A stretch of DNA of 64,000 nucleotides from Roseiarcus sp963813555. Its GTDB lineage: Bacteria; Pseudomonadota; Alphaproteobacteria; Rhizobiales; Beijerinckiaceae. Each line of letters starts with the position of its first letter. Position 1 is the first letter of the stretch. The translations under genes were made by a program, and so were the position numbers. The DNA is taken from contig CAWEZX010000006.1 in assembly GCA_963813555.1 (NCBI GenBank), positions 434,001-498,000 of the forward strand, read 5' to 3'. Shown here piece after piece: positions 55,958-64,000 of this stretch. Below the pieces are notes generated by a model. That model saw only the letters and a list, made by a program, of their open reading frames with translations. It ran no database searches and was not told where the DNA came from.

Positions 55958-57445
55958 ATGGGAATGCCGTCAGGGCATATTCTTGTTGCCGACGACGACG
56001 CAGGGATTCGCACCGTTCTCAATCAGGCGTTGACCCGCGCCGGTTACGAGGTCCGCGCGACTGGAACGGTTGCGGGGCTTTGGCGCTGGGTGGCGGCGGG
56101 CGAGGGGGATCTCGTCATCACCGACGTCGTCATGCCCGACGATAACGCTTTTGACCTCTTGCCGCGCATCAAGCGGATGCGGCCTGATCTGCCGATTATC
56201 GTCATGAGCGCGCAGAATACCTTCATCACTGCGATCAAAGCCTCGGAGCGCGGCGCCTACGAATACCTGCCCAAGCCTTTCGATCTGCGCGAACTGGTGG
56301 CGATCGTCGGTCGCGCGCTGGCCGAACCCAAGCGACGACGCGAGGAGCCGGAGGCGCCGGGCGAGGTGATGCCGATCGTCGGCCGCTCGCCAGCGATGCA
56401 GGACATTTTTCGAATTCTTGCCCGGCTCATGCAAACCGATCTCACCGTGATGATTTCCGGCGAATCCGGGACAGGCAAGGAACTGGTCGCGAAAGCGCTG
56501 CACGATTATGGCAAGCGCAAAGGCGGGCCGTTCGTCGCCATCAACATGGCCGCCATTCCACGCGATCTCATCGAAAGCGAGCTGTTCGGCCACGAGAAAG
56601 GCGCCTTCACTGGCGCGGCCGCCCGTTCCGTTGGCCGCTTTGAGCAGGCGGAAGGCGGAACCCTGTTTCTGGACGAAATCGGCGACATGCCAATGGAAGC
56701 CCAGACGCGCCTTCTTCGCGTGCTGCAGCAGGGCGAATATACGACTGTTGGCGGCCGCACGCCGATCAAAACGAACGTGAGGATCGTCGCGGCGACGAAC
56801 AAGGACCTCCGCTTCGCGATCCAGCAAGGGGCCTTTCGGGAGGATCTATTTTTCCGCCTCAACGTCGTGCCAATCCGCCTTCCGCCGCTGCGCGAGCGCC
56901 CGGAGGACATACCTGATCTCGTGCGCGCCTTCTTCCAACGTGGTTCGAGCGAAGGCCTGCCGGTCAAGACATTCGAGCCCGCGGCCATGGAGCGGCTCCG
57001 TCGCTATCCTTGGCCCGGAAACGTGCGCGAACTCGAAAATCTGACCCGTCGCCTTGCCGCGCTCTATCCCCAGGATGTGATCGGGGAGGCTTTGATCGAA
57101 GCCGAACTCAACGTTGGGGCGTCGCCTCTTTTTCTGCCGCTGGCGGCAGGAGACGATGGAAGGAAACGGGTCGCGCCGGCGGCCGCTCAGATCGCCGGGG
57201 ATGGTTTCGACGCCGCAATGGAGCGCGCGGTCGCCGATCTCTTCCGGTCGTTTGCCGGCGCGAACCCTCAGGTCGGGCTCTATCACCGCGTTCTGCACGA
57301 TCTCGAAGCGCCGCTGATCGCCGCCACCCTCACCTGGACCCGCGGCAATCAGATCAAGGCGGCGGAAATCCTTGGACTGAACCGCAACACCCTGCGTAAA
57401 AAAATCCGCGACCTCAACCTTCGCGGCGTTGCCAGCTTTCGTTGA
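55958..57445 (+). CDS. ntrC: Nitrogen regulation response regulator NtrC
   Basis: NtrC activates sigma-54 promoters of nitrogen genes. The 495-residue protein has a receiver domain with VADDDAGIRTVL and the phospho-acceptor in LVITDVVMPDDN (Asp about 56), and an AAA+ domain with GESGTGKELVAKALHDYGKR (Walker A), the intact GAFTGA loop in GHEKGAFTGAAARS and GGTLFLDEIGDMP (Walker B). A C-terminal Fis-type helix-turn-helix (AAEILGLNRNTLRKKIRDLN) follows. ATG 55958 follows GAAGGAGC; ATG 55964 is an alternative. It is 28 bases after ntrB. Confidence 0.96.
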   Translation: MGMPSGHILVADDDAGIRTVLNQALTRAGYEVRATGTVAGLWRWVAAGEGDLVITDVVMPDDNAFDLLPRIKRMRPDLPIIVMSAQNTFITAIKASERGAYEYLPKPFDLRELVAIVGRALAEPKRRREEPEAPGEVMPIVGRSPAMQDIFRILARLMQTDLTVMISGESGTGKELVAKALHDYGKRKGGPFVAINMAAIPRDLIESELFGHEKGAFTGAAARSVGRFEQAEGGTLFLDEIGDMPMEAQTRLLRVLQQGEYTTVGGRTPIKTNVRIVAATNKDLRFAIQQGAFREDLFFRLNVVPIRLPPLRERPEDIPDLVRAFFQRGSSEGLPVKTFEPAAMERLRRYPWPGNVRELENLTRRLAALYPQDVIGEALIEAELNVGASPLFLPLAAGDDGRKRVAPAAAQIAGDGFDAAMERAVADLFRSFAGANPQVGLYHRVLHDLEAPLIAATLTWTRGNQIKAAEILGLNRNTLRKKIRDLNLRGVASFR

Positions 57446-57508
57446 ATCGGCGCCTGGAAGTCTCGGCAATCCGCGCGGATCGCCGATGGGCCGGCCGACA
57501 GGCCGGCG

Positions 57509-58016
57509 CTAACTGAACATGGAATGAATCTGTCCCCATTGCCGGGGAAAATTGAATTTGCGTCCAAGTGCGACGTAGTCGTCAATCCACGTATCAATCT
57601 CGCGACAAAGATCGTCGAGATCATGCACGGTTACAAGGCGGGTCCGGATTATTTCGGTTCGGTCAAGATTGGACGTGGTAACTAGACATGTTCCGGCTTC
57701 GGAACCCTCTGGATCCCACATTCCGTGGACAAGCTCATTGCGCTCTTGCCGCAAATCGTCGGCGCGGGTCAATAATTCTAAAACGGGCGCGCTCTGTTCG
57801 GCCTCATGCTCATGAGAGTTTAAGAGCGTCCGAATCCACTTGGATTGGGTAGATATAGGAACGCTATTTGCGACGACGGACAGCGCCCTGGTCTGCAAAG
57901 AGAAGAGTTCCAAGCAGTAGGGTGATTGATTTTTCAAGCGCCGTCCAACGTGTTACGATTCGGCCCATGCGCAAGCAGAGTTCATCGCCTACAGGAGCTA
58001 GAAAGTATTCCGGCAT
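57509..58016 (-). CDS. Hypothetical protein (frame-broken at about 57885)
   Basis: The first frame gives MPEYFLAPVGDELCLRMGRI and VTRWTALEKSITLLLGTLLF; the second gives SVVANSVPISTQSKWIRTLL, TRADDLRQERNELVHGMWDP and DLDDLCREIDTWIDDYVALG. Joined, it is about 168 residues, mainly helical. The RNELVHGMW segment resembles HEPN-like or abortive-infection type proteins (RxxxxH), but I cannot assign the family with confidence. It lies in the accessory segment between ntrC and ntrY. Confidence 0.5.
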
Positions 58017-58177
58017 GCCCGCTTCTCTTATGGACGATAAAGCCGCCGAAGCGGAAGCGACGATGAGGCGTCGCGTCGCTATCAGACAACCCTTGCGCGG
58101 ATACTCGCTACGCCGCCCGACCATAGGAAGAAACCCGGCGTGAGTCCGAAAAAGCGCGGCTGTCCGCCGAAAGAAAG

Positions 58178-58200
58178 GAACCCGGCAAAAAAGCCGGGCT
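58178..58200 (-). terminator. Hairpin downstream of the GIY-YIG gene
   Basis: On the minus strand GCCCGGC, TTTTTT, GCCGGG forms a hairpin 16 bases after the stop of the gene at 58216. The tail is TTCCTTTCTTTC rather than a pure T run, so its strength is uncertain. Confidence 0.5.
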
Positions 58201-58215
58201 CCGACGTTTAACGGC

Positions 58216-58569
58216 TTACTGACGATTGCATGGTGGATTCAGGCTATGGCGCAGATCGGTCTCGATAGCCACCCGTGCGGCATTCCCACCTTTGACCACG
58301 AGGGTGCAGATGTGAGTGGCCCCATGAGCGCATATGCTATCCCATCGATGATGGGACAGAAGTTCATCGGTAAGACGTCGGGAAAAATCGTCCGTCTCGC
58401 CGATATATTTCGCGTACCACGAGCCCCCGGAGAGCCCCGCGAAAATATATACGCCGGGCAGTGCGAGATACTTCGTCCTAACTGGGTGAAGCCAGAAGCC
58501 GTATGATGTTCCGCTTTTCCCCCTTCCAATTGAGAGTTGGAATGGGGTTGACGTTTTGATTGAGAGCAT
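58216..58569 (-). CDS. GIY-YIG-like nuclease domain protein
   Basis: The product is 117 residues from the ATG at 58569 (MLSIKTSTPFQLSIGRGKSG). Motifs are LPGVYIFAG (GVY for the GIY strand), AKYIGETDDFSRRL (YIG plus the conserved Arg), HHRWDSICAHGATHI, and VAIETDLRHSLNPPCN with the catalytic Glu and terminal Asn. This is a single-domain GIY-YIG protein of the kind found alone in phages and islands. Its target is unknown. It lies between ntrC and ntrY on the opposite strand. Confidence 0.7.
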   Translation of the reverse strand: MLSIKTSTPFQLSIGRGKSGTSYGFWLHPVRTKYLALPGVYIFAGLSGGSWYAKYIGETDDFSRRLTDELLSHHRWDSICAHGATHICTLVVKGGNAARVAIETDLRHSLNPPCNRQ

Positions 58570-58783
58570 TAGACATATAACGTAGTCCTTATATCCGAGG
58601 GTTACGATAAGGGCCGCTGCATAGCGGCCCCCTGGCCCAGACGCGGGAACGTCTAGGCCGTTTCTCATTATCCATGAGGCGGAGGGTTTTGTCGATACCT
58701 AGCTAGGGTAGCTGCCCAAGAACACAACATGTTGTGGATAAAAAGGTTTAACGCAGCGTTAAGAGAGCGACGGGTTGACAGCA

Positions 58784-59188
58784 TCAGTCGTGTGCGAGCC
58801 GCCGACGCCTCGAATTCAAGTGCATGATCGCCGATGGCTCGATGAAATCAGGAAAGTTGGGAAAGACTTCCCTTTTGACGAAATGTCGGATATCATGTTC
58901 AGATAACGTCAAAGCCGAGCAGGCCGTGCCGAGCCTTTTCGAGGTCGCTTGAAGCTCCGCGATCCGCTGGACGTAGGCCTTTTTGGGTCGAGAGAGCGTG
59001 TGTGGGGCGAGAGCGCGAAACAAAAGACGGTTAGCCCATTGAAAACAAACAATCTGGCGAAATCCATGATTTCGCGCCCCCAATGATCTCAATGGCTTAC
59101 GCCACTCGTCGCGAAGCCTTTGGTTTCGCTCGGCGAAAAGTTCCTTTCGCTTTTGCTGTTTTGGGCCGCGTCGACGCATGAAACGCAA
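58784..59188 (-). CDS. Hypothetical basic protein
   Basis: The 134-residue product starts MRFMRRRGPKQQKRKELFAE. It is strongly basic (many Arg/Lys), has one region with aromatics (FRQIVCFQWANRLLFRALAP) and ends in RRRRLAHD. No family recognised. Codon pattern is plausible and the frame is open on both sides, but there is no homology support. Confidence 0.35.
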   Translation of the reverse strand: MRFMRRRGPKQQKRKELFAERNQRLRDEWRKPLRSLGARNHGFRQIVCFQWANRLLFRALAPHTLSRPKKAYVQRIAELQATSKRLGTACSALTLSEHDIRHFVKREVFPNFPDFIEPSAIMHLNSRRRRLAHD

Positions 59189-59558
59189 CGGCGGGTGGCC
59201 TCCCTTCGCGCCTCAAATCGCGACCTCGCTCGGCCTGCGCTGACCGGCGTCGCAGCGCTCAGAGTTCAGAAGGAACTGCCAAGGCTCCCTCGACAACCGC
59301 CAGTGTGCTCCGGCCGGAAAAAGTTGCGCAAAGGAGGTGCTAAGCCTCTGAAATAATAGGCGCGCGCAATCTTGTGCGCGGGCGCGCCGGGCCGCTCGCT
59401 CGGCTTCTTGTATGGATTCGACGCGAAAAGCACGTTTCGCCACAAAAAGCGCCCGTTTTCGCTTGCAAACGTGAGGCCGGTTCGCGAGGCCAATTAAAGC
59501 GTCGCAGTTGAGCAACATCGTTGCGCTTTTACCACGGAAGCGCTAAAGACCTCCGCAA
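59189..59558. other. Gap between accessory cluster and ntrY
   Basis: These 370 bases have no supported gene. A minus-strand frame at 59213-59518 is rich in Arg/Ala without homology and I do not call it. There is a GC hairpin GGCGCGCGCAATCTTGTGCG followed by CGGGCGCGCC at about 59358-59390. The ntrY promoter should lie here. Confidence 0.4.
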
Positions 59559-61835
59559 TTGCGCGAAGAGTTTCGCGGCCTTCGGTTCACTGATTTGACT
59601 GGGACGACCACTATCAACGCGCGCGGGTCGGCGCTTCTGGACGACAGCCCACCGACCGGCCGATTTGGAATCATCGTCGTCGGCGCGGCCTTCGTCCTCG
59701 CTCTGGCGACGTTCCTCGTTTTTGCCGGCTTCACGCCTATCATTCCAACGGCGACCGTCGTCCTTACCCTAATGTTGGGCGACGGGTTGGTCGTCGTCAT
59801 CCTCATCATCCTCATTTCAATGGAGCTGGCGCGCCTAAGAGCGGCCCGTCGGGCGGCCCGGGCGGGCGCTCGGTTGCACAGCCGAGTGGTGGCTCTATTT
59901 TCGTTGGTCGCCGCGATTCCGGCTATCATCACCGCGGTCGTGGCTACGGTTTCGGTCGAGTGGGCGATCAACCCGCGCTTCATGAGCGACGTCGCAGCCT
60001 TTATCGACGAATCCAACCAGGCGACCCAGCTTTACCGCGAATCCCAGTGCCGCGCGCTTTTGCGCGACGTCGAGTTGACCGCCGGCGATATCGCCCGCAG
60101 CTCCATGCTGCTCCAATCGGATCCCGCTCAGTTCAAGGAATACTTCAGTTCGCGCTCCAAAACGCTGGGTTTCACCGCCGCCGCGCTGATGAAGAGCGAC
60201 GGAGTTCCGATCGTCGTGGCGCAAGGCTCGGACGACAAACTGATAGCCAGGCCTGACCCGTCTGACTTCCAGGACGCCCTGAACGGTGAGGCGCTCTGCG
60301 GCTTCCTTGGGGTTGGCAACATCTTCGTCGGCATTCGGCCTATCTCCGGCGCCGGAGGGCAATTCCTTTACGCCGCGCGAGGGATCGACCCGTTGGCGGC
60401 CAAGGTCACGGAAGACGCCGCTCTCGTCTCGAACATGTGGGGACGCTTCGAGGCTCACAGGCACAGCCTCGAACTTGGTTTTGCGACGGTTTTCGTGCTC
60501 CTTGCGCTCACGATGCTGTTTTCCGCGATCTGGCTGGGCCTGGCCTTCGCCAACCGCTTGGTCGGACCGATCCGCCGCCTGATCCGCGCGACCGACGAGG
60601 TCGCTTCCGGCAATCTTCGTGTTCAAGTGCCAACGCGCCGTTCTGATGGAGACCTTGGCCATCTCGGAGACACGTTCAACAAGATGACGTCGGAGCTGTT
60701 ACGCCAACAGACCGGCCTGATCGACGCGAACGCGCTTAATGATGAGCGCCGCGCCTTTATCGAGGCGGTGCTGTCGGGGGTGCCTGCAGGGGTTCTCGGC
60801 GTCGACAACGATGGAACCATCACGATTTCCAACGCCGCCGCCGAGCGGCTGCTTGGTGGCGACCTCGGCCTCATTGGACGGCCGCTCAACGCGGTCCAGC
60901 CCAGCATTGGATTCATTTGGGAACAGGCCCGATCACTCAGGCTGCGACTTCATCAAGGGCAGGCGACCGTCCTCCGGGACGGTCGCGAGCGAGTTCTCAA
61001 CGTTCGCGTTACCGGAAATCCGGGACGCGATGATCGCGCCAGCGTCATCACGCTCGACGACATCAGCGACCTTGTGACCGCTCAACGCACCGCCGCGTGG
61101 GCTGACGTCGCCCGCCGTATCGCGCACGAGATCAGGAATCCGCTAACGCCAATCCAACTCTCAGCCGAGAGGCTGAAGCGGCGCTATGGTCGCCACATCG
61201 TCGAGGGCAGGGACATATTCGACCAATGCACGGACACAATTATTCGCCAAGTGGACGATATCAAACGCATGGTCGACGAATTCTCATCCTTTGCGCGCAC
61301 GCCGAAGGCGCGCCCCGCGCGGGACGACCTCACCGATTGCGTGCGCCAGGCGATCTTCCTGATGCGGGTCGGGCGCCCGGACATCACTTTTGAAGAGCAA
61401 CTGCCAGACGAATCTATTTTCGCCGAGTTCGATCGTCGACTGGTGTCGCAAGCGCTCACCAATGTGTTGAAGAACGCGACAGAGGGCATCGATGCATTGG
61501 GTGAGCACCACGCCCAAGGTATCGTGGTTAGTACGTTGTCCGTTGATGGCGCGGACTTTGCCGAGATCGCGGTCAGCGATAATGGCAAAGGATTTCCGCG
61601 CGAGGATCGACACCGCCTCATCGAGCCTTATGTGACGACGCGAGCCGAGGGAACCGGGCTCGGGTTGCCGATTGTCGTCAAGATATTCGAGGACCATGGC
61701 GGCGGCGTCGATCTCCTCGACGGGCCGACGCGCCTCGATGGCGGCCGGGGCGCCAAGGTGTTGATGAGATTGCCTTTGGGTCGCGCCGAAGAGAATGCAA
61801 CGGCCCCGAAGAATGAGAGGATAGGTTCGTCCTGA
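59559..61835 (+). CDS. ntrY: Nitrogen regulation sensor kinase NtrY
   Basis: This is the transmembrane partner kinase of NtrX. The product is 758 residues: N-terminal membrane helices (about 35-60, 65-90, 108-132), a periplasmic loop, another helix near 305-330, HAMP (NRLVGPIRRLIRATDEVASG), PAS (IEAVLSGVPAGVLGVDNDGT), H-box VARRIAHEIRNPLTPIQLSA and an ATPase domain with NVLKNATEGIDALG, VSDNGKGFPREDRHRLIEPY and TTRAEGTGLGLPIVVKIFED. The TTG start at 59559 is tentative. It overlaps ntrX by one base (TGATG). Confidence 0.95.
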   Translation: MREEFRGLRFTDLTGTTTINARGSALLDDSPPTGRFGIIVVGAAFVLALATFLVFAGFTPIIPTATVVLTLMLGDGLVVVILIILISMELARLRAARRAARAGARLHSRVVALFSLVAAIPAIITAVVATVSVEWAINPRFMSDVAAFIDESNQATQLYRESQCRALLRDVELTAGDIARSSMLLQSDPAQFKEYFSSRSKTLGFTAAALMKSDGVPIVVAQGSDDKLIARPDPSDFQDALNGEALCGFLGVGNIFVGIRPISGAGGQFLYAARGIDPLAAKVTEDAALVSNMWGRFEAHRHSLELGFATVFVLLALTMLFSAIWLGLAFANRLVGPIRRLIRATDEVASGNLRVQVPTRRSDGDLGHLGDTFNKMTSELLRQQTGLIDANALNDERRAFIEAVLSGVPAGVLGVDNDGTITISNAAAERLLGGDLGLIGRPLNAVQPSIGFIWEQARSLRLRLHQGQATVLRDGRERVLNVRVTGNPGRDDRASVITLDDISDLVTAQRTAAWADVARRIAHEIRNPLTPIQLSAERLKRRYGRHIVEGRDIFDQCTDTIIRQVDDIKRMVDEFSSFARTPKARPARDDLTDCVRQAIFLMRVGRPDITFEEQLPDESIFAEFDRRLVSQALTNVLKNATEGIDALGEHHAQGIVVSTLSVDGADFAEIAVSDNGKGFPREDRHRLIEPYVTTRAEGTGLGLPIVVKIFEDHGGGVDLLDGPTRLDGGRGAKVLMRLPLGRAEENATAPKNERIGSS

Positions 61836-63202
61836 TGGCCGCTGACATTCTTATCGTTGATGACGAAGACGACATCCGCGGACTCGTCGCAGGGATCCTG
61901 GAGGATGAGGGGCACGGTGCGCGTCTGGCGCGCAATTCAGACGAGGCGATTGCAGCGGTTGAAGCGCGCCGTCCACAACTGATCCTCCTCGACATCTGGC
62001 TGCAGGGCTCGAAATTGGACGGGCTACAGCTGCTCGAAGCGATCAAGCGCCAACATCCGAACGTGCCGGTGGTGATGATTTCGGGGCACGGCAACGTTGA
62101 GACCGCAGTGACGGCAATCAAACTTGGCGCCTACGACTTTATCGAAAAACCGTTCAAGGCGGATCGTCTCATTCTTATCGCCGAGCGGGCGTTAGAGACT
62201 TCGCGGCTAAAGCGCGAGGTCAACGATTTGCGCGCCCGCGGCGGCTCTGTCGACCGGATGGTCGGGTCTTCGTCAGCGATCTTGAACCTCAAGCGGGTCA
62301 TCGAAAAACTCGGACCGGCCAATTCGCGCGTTCTCATTTCTGGCGCCGCTGGATCGGGCAAGGAACTGGCCGCAAGGCTCATTCACGAAAGTTCGGCCCG
62401 CGTTGATGGTCCCTTTGTCGTCATTAACGCGCCAGCAATGTCACCTGAAGGAATGGAAGCGGAACTCTTCGGAGTCGAATCCGGCGTAGAGGGGCAGTCA
62501 CGGGTTGGCGCACTCGAGGAGGCGCACGGCGGTAGCCTGTATCTGGACGAAATCGCCGATATGCCACGCGAGACGCAGGCCAAAATCCTCCGCGTTTTGG
62601 TCGATCAGAACTTTCAGCGCGTGGGCGGCGCCCTGCGTGTTTCCGTTGATGTTCGCATCATCTCGTCGACGAGCCGGGATCTGGCGGAGGCGATCACCGA
62701 GGGGCGTTTTCGTGAGGATCTATTCCATCGGCTCTCGGTGGTGCCAATTCGGGTTCCGTCGTTGGCGGAGCGCCGGGAGGACATCCCCGAACTCGTTCAA
62801 TATTTTTTGAAAGTTACGGCAGCTAGTATGGGGGTTGCGCCGCGTCGGATCGGCGGGGACGCGATGGCGGTGCTTCAATCGCACGACTGGCCGGGAAACA
62901 TTCGTCAACTCAGAAACAATGTTGAACGATTGATGATCCTGGCGCTTGGCGATCCCAACGCCGAAATTTCAGCATCAATGCTTCCGGCCGAGGTTGGCGC
63001 TCTTGTGCCGGTGGTGCCGAGCGGCATTGGCGGGGAGAAATTATTGAGCCTTCCGCTTCGCGAGGCGCGGGAAGCGTTCGAGCGCGACTATCTGGTCGCT
63101 CAAATCAGCCGCTTTGGCGGCAACATATCGCGAACGGCTGAATTCATCGGCATGGAGCGTTCCGCGTTGCATCGAAAGTTGAAGTCTCTCGGCGTCGAAT
63201 AG
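61835..63202 (+). CDS. ntrX: Nitrogen assimilation response regulator NtrX
   Basis: NtrX is an NtrC-like regulator controlled by NtrY, linked in this group to nitrogen, redox and envelope control. The 455-residue product has a receiver domain with ILIVDDEDDIRGLVAG and LILLDIWLQG (Asp about 54), and an AAA+ region with ISGAAGSGKELAARLIHESS and GGSLYLDEIADMP. The C-terminal helix-turn-helix reads NISRTAEFIGMERSALHRKL. The sigma-54 contact loop GAFTGA is absent: the equivalent stretch reads ELFGVESGVEGQSRVGALEE, as in other alphaproteobacterial NtrX. It is therefore unlikely to drive sigma-54 promoters. Confidence 0.95.
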   Translation: MAADILIVDDEDDIRGLVAGILEDEGHGARLARNSDEAIAAVEARRPQLILLDIWLQGSKLDGLQLLEAIKRQHPNVPVVMISGHGNVETAVTAIKLGAYDFIEKPFKADRLILIAERALETSRLKREVNDLRARGGSVDRMVGSSSAILNLKRVIEKLGPANSRVLISGAAGSGKELAARLIHESSARVDGPFVVINAPAMSPEGMEAELFGVESGVEGQSRVGALEEAHGGSLYLDEIADMPRETQAKILRVLVDQNFQRVGGALRVSVDVRIISSTSRDLAEAITEGRFREDLFHRLSVVPIRVPSLAERREDIPELVQYFLKVTAASMGVAPRRIGGDAMAVLQSHDWPGNIRQLRNNVERLMILALGDPNAEISASMLPAEVGALVPVVPSGIGGEKLLSLPLREAREAFERDYLVAQISRFGGNISRTAEFIGMERSALHRKLKSLGVE

Positions 63203-63365
63203 AGCGCTCTTTCGGTCGTGAAAGCCTCTTTAACATTGTATTTTAGGTTTATGAGTTCGCTCGCCCTCTTTTCTATGATATGAGCTTGCAGAACTGCGCG
63301 TCACCAAAGGCGCGGGTGACTTCCGAACAACGCTGGCCGGAAAGGCCCAACAAACGGAAACACGC

Positions 63366-63614
63366 ATGGCAACCGAGAAGGCGCAAAACCTCCAGGACAC
63401 GTTCCTCAATCACGTGCGAAAGTCCAAGACGTCAGTCACGATTTTTCTCGTTAACGGAGTGAAATTGCAGGGTTTCGTTACTTGGTTCGATAATTTCTGC
63501 GTCCTGCTTCGGCGCGACGGACACTCGCAGCTGGTCTATAAGCACGCAATCTCCACGATCATGCCGGCGAGCCCAATCACCATGTTCGAGGCGGTCGACG
63601 AAGACGCTCGTTGA
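63366..63614 (+). CDS. hfq: RNA chaperone Hfq
   Basis: Hfq pairs small RNAs with mRNAs. The 82-residue product has the Sm1 motif NLQDTFLNHVRKSKTSVTIF, VNGVKLQGFVTWFDNFCVLL and the Sm2 motif LVYKHAISTIMP (YKHAIST). The conserved Gln and the proximal-site YKHAI are present. It follows ntrX by 163 bases and precedes hflX, the standard order in this group. Confidence 0.97.
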   Translation: MATEKAQNLQDTFLNHVRKSKTSVTIFLVNGVKLQGFVTWFDNFCVLLRRDGHSQLVYKHAISTIMPASPITMFEAVDEDAR

Positions 63615-63660
63615 CACTCGTCCGTCTCGTAAAGCGGCAGACGAACGGGAGCGGAGGATT

Positions 63661-64000
63661 GTGACTACGCGCGCGTTGGTCATCTGTCCAACTCTTGCCC
63701 GAGATCCGAAGGACGCGCTGCGCAGCCCCGAGGCGCGGCGCGAAGAGGCGGTCGGCTTGGCGCGCGCCATCGACCTCGCGGTGAGGGGATCCGAAAGCGT
63801 TGCGCTAAGCGCGATCCGGCCGGCGACCTTTATTGGCAAGGGTAAAGTCGAAACGATCGCCGCCCTGGTGAAGGCCGAGGAGATCGATCTTGTGGTCATG
63901 GACTGCGCTTTATCCCCGGCGCAGCAGCGCAACCTCGAAAAGGCCTTTGGCTGCAAGGTCATCGACCGCACCGGGCTCATCCTGGAGATTTTCGGCCTGA
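63661..64000 (+). CDS. hflX: GTPase HflX, N-terminal part (cut by window end)
   Basis: HflX is a ribosome-splitting GTPase. The visible 113 residues begin VTTRALVICPTLARDP (GTG start at 63661 after GAGCGGAGG) and contain RPATFIGKGKVETIAALVKA, VVMDCALSPAQQRNLEKAFG and VIDRTGLILEIFG. These are the nucleotide-binding N-terminal domain motifs of HflX (GKGKVE, LSPxQxRNLE, DRTxLILxIF). The G domain lies beyond the window. It is 46 bases after hfq. Confidence 0.9.
   Translation, partial: MTTRALVICPTLARDPKDALRSPEARREEAVGLARAIDLAVRGSESVALSAIRPATFIGKGKVETIAALVKAEEIDLVVMDCALSPAQQRNLEKAFGCKVIDRTGLILEIFGL

Noticed and set aside
59213..59518. Minus-strand frame of about 100 codons before ntrY
   Set aside because: Arg/Ala-rich, no ribosome site and no homology. 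Composition is as expected of a chance frame in GC-rich DNA.

Overview
This window is high-GC alphaproteobacterial chromosome, most likely Hyphomicrobiales (Rhizobiales). Pointers are the ntrB-ntrC / ntrY-ntrX-hfq-hflX block, the GAAC-N7-GAAC type LexA box upstream of ssb, a riboswitch-led thiCOSGED operon and pal-cpoB-tilS. A methanotroph-like family (Methylocystaceae/Beijerinckiaceae) is only a guess.

Layout. 1-3.7 kb: ssb, a DUF1697 gene, a DUF2252 kinase-like gene and glutathione peroxidase. 3.7-8.7 kb: an accessory patch with a decayed metallophosphoesterase, a RepA-like AAA ATPase, three or four tightly coupled small genes, a truncated gene and a broken IS630 copy. 8.7-18.7 kb: LysE exporter, mutS, a DUF3095 gene, then thiC-O-S-G-E-D behind a TPP riboswitch, all on the minus strand. 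18.8-23.1 kb: a membrane protein, pal-cpoB-tilS and a methyltransferase. 23.2-25.0 kb: a 1.7 kb insertion carrying one DUF2142 gene, bounded by tRNA-Met and a 51-bp copy of its 3' part. 25-35 kb: purEK, a PEP-CTERM protein, a ClC channel, a GntR regulator, ChaB, two DUF465 genes, queG, an MBL-fold protein and a GST. 35.1-42.7 kb: one MmeI-like restriction-modification gene broken by three insertion sequences. 42.7-47.5 kb: pncA, a UPF0104 protein and lgt-midA-pgeF. 47.6-50.2 kb: a truncated flavin reductase and an IS5 element that itself carries an IS1182. 50.2-53.7 kb: sseA, alaX, cysK and a YdcF-like gene. 53.8-64 kb: dusB-ntrB-ntrC, a 2.1 kb accessory insertion, then ntrY-ntrX-hfq-hflX (cut by the window end).

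The most informative result is at 35-42 kb. Removing two IS1182-type elements and one IS630 restores a gapless 1,005-codon MmeI-like frame. The junctions give the order of events: IS630 inserted at TA and created a CTAG, which an IS1182 then used. All three IS1182 copies in the window sit at CTAG. Two palindromic intergenic-type repeats lie in frame inside coding genes (thiD and the MmeI-like gene).

Caution: at least a dozen genes, including ones expected to be essential (tilS, thiG, ntrB), carry a single-base frame break, mostly in or near short homopolymers. The pattern looks like assembly indels more than gene decay. I therefore call such genes as CDS with a frameshift note unless there is independent evidence of loss.
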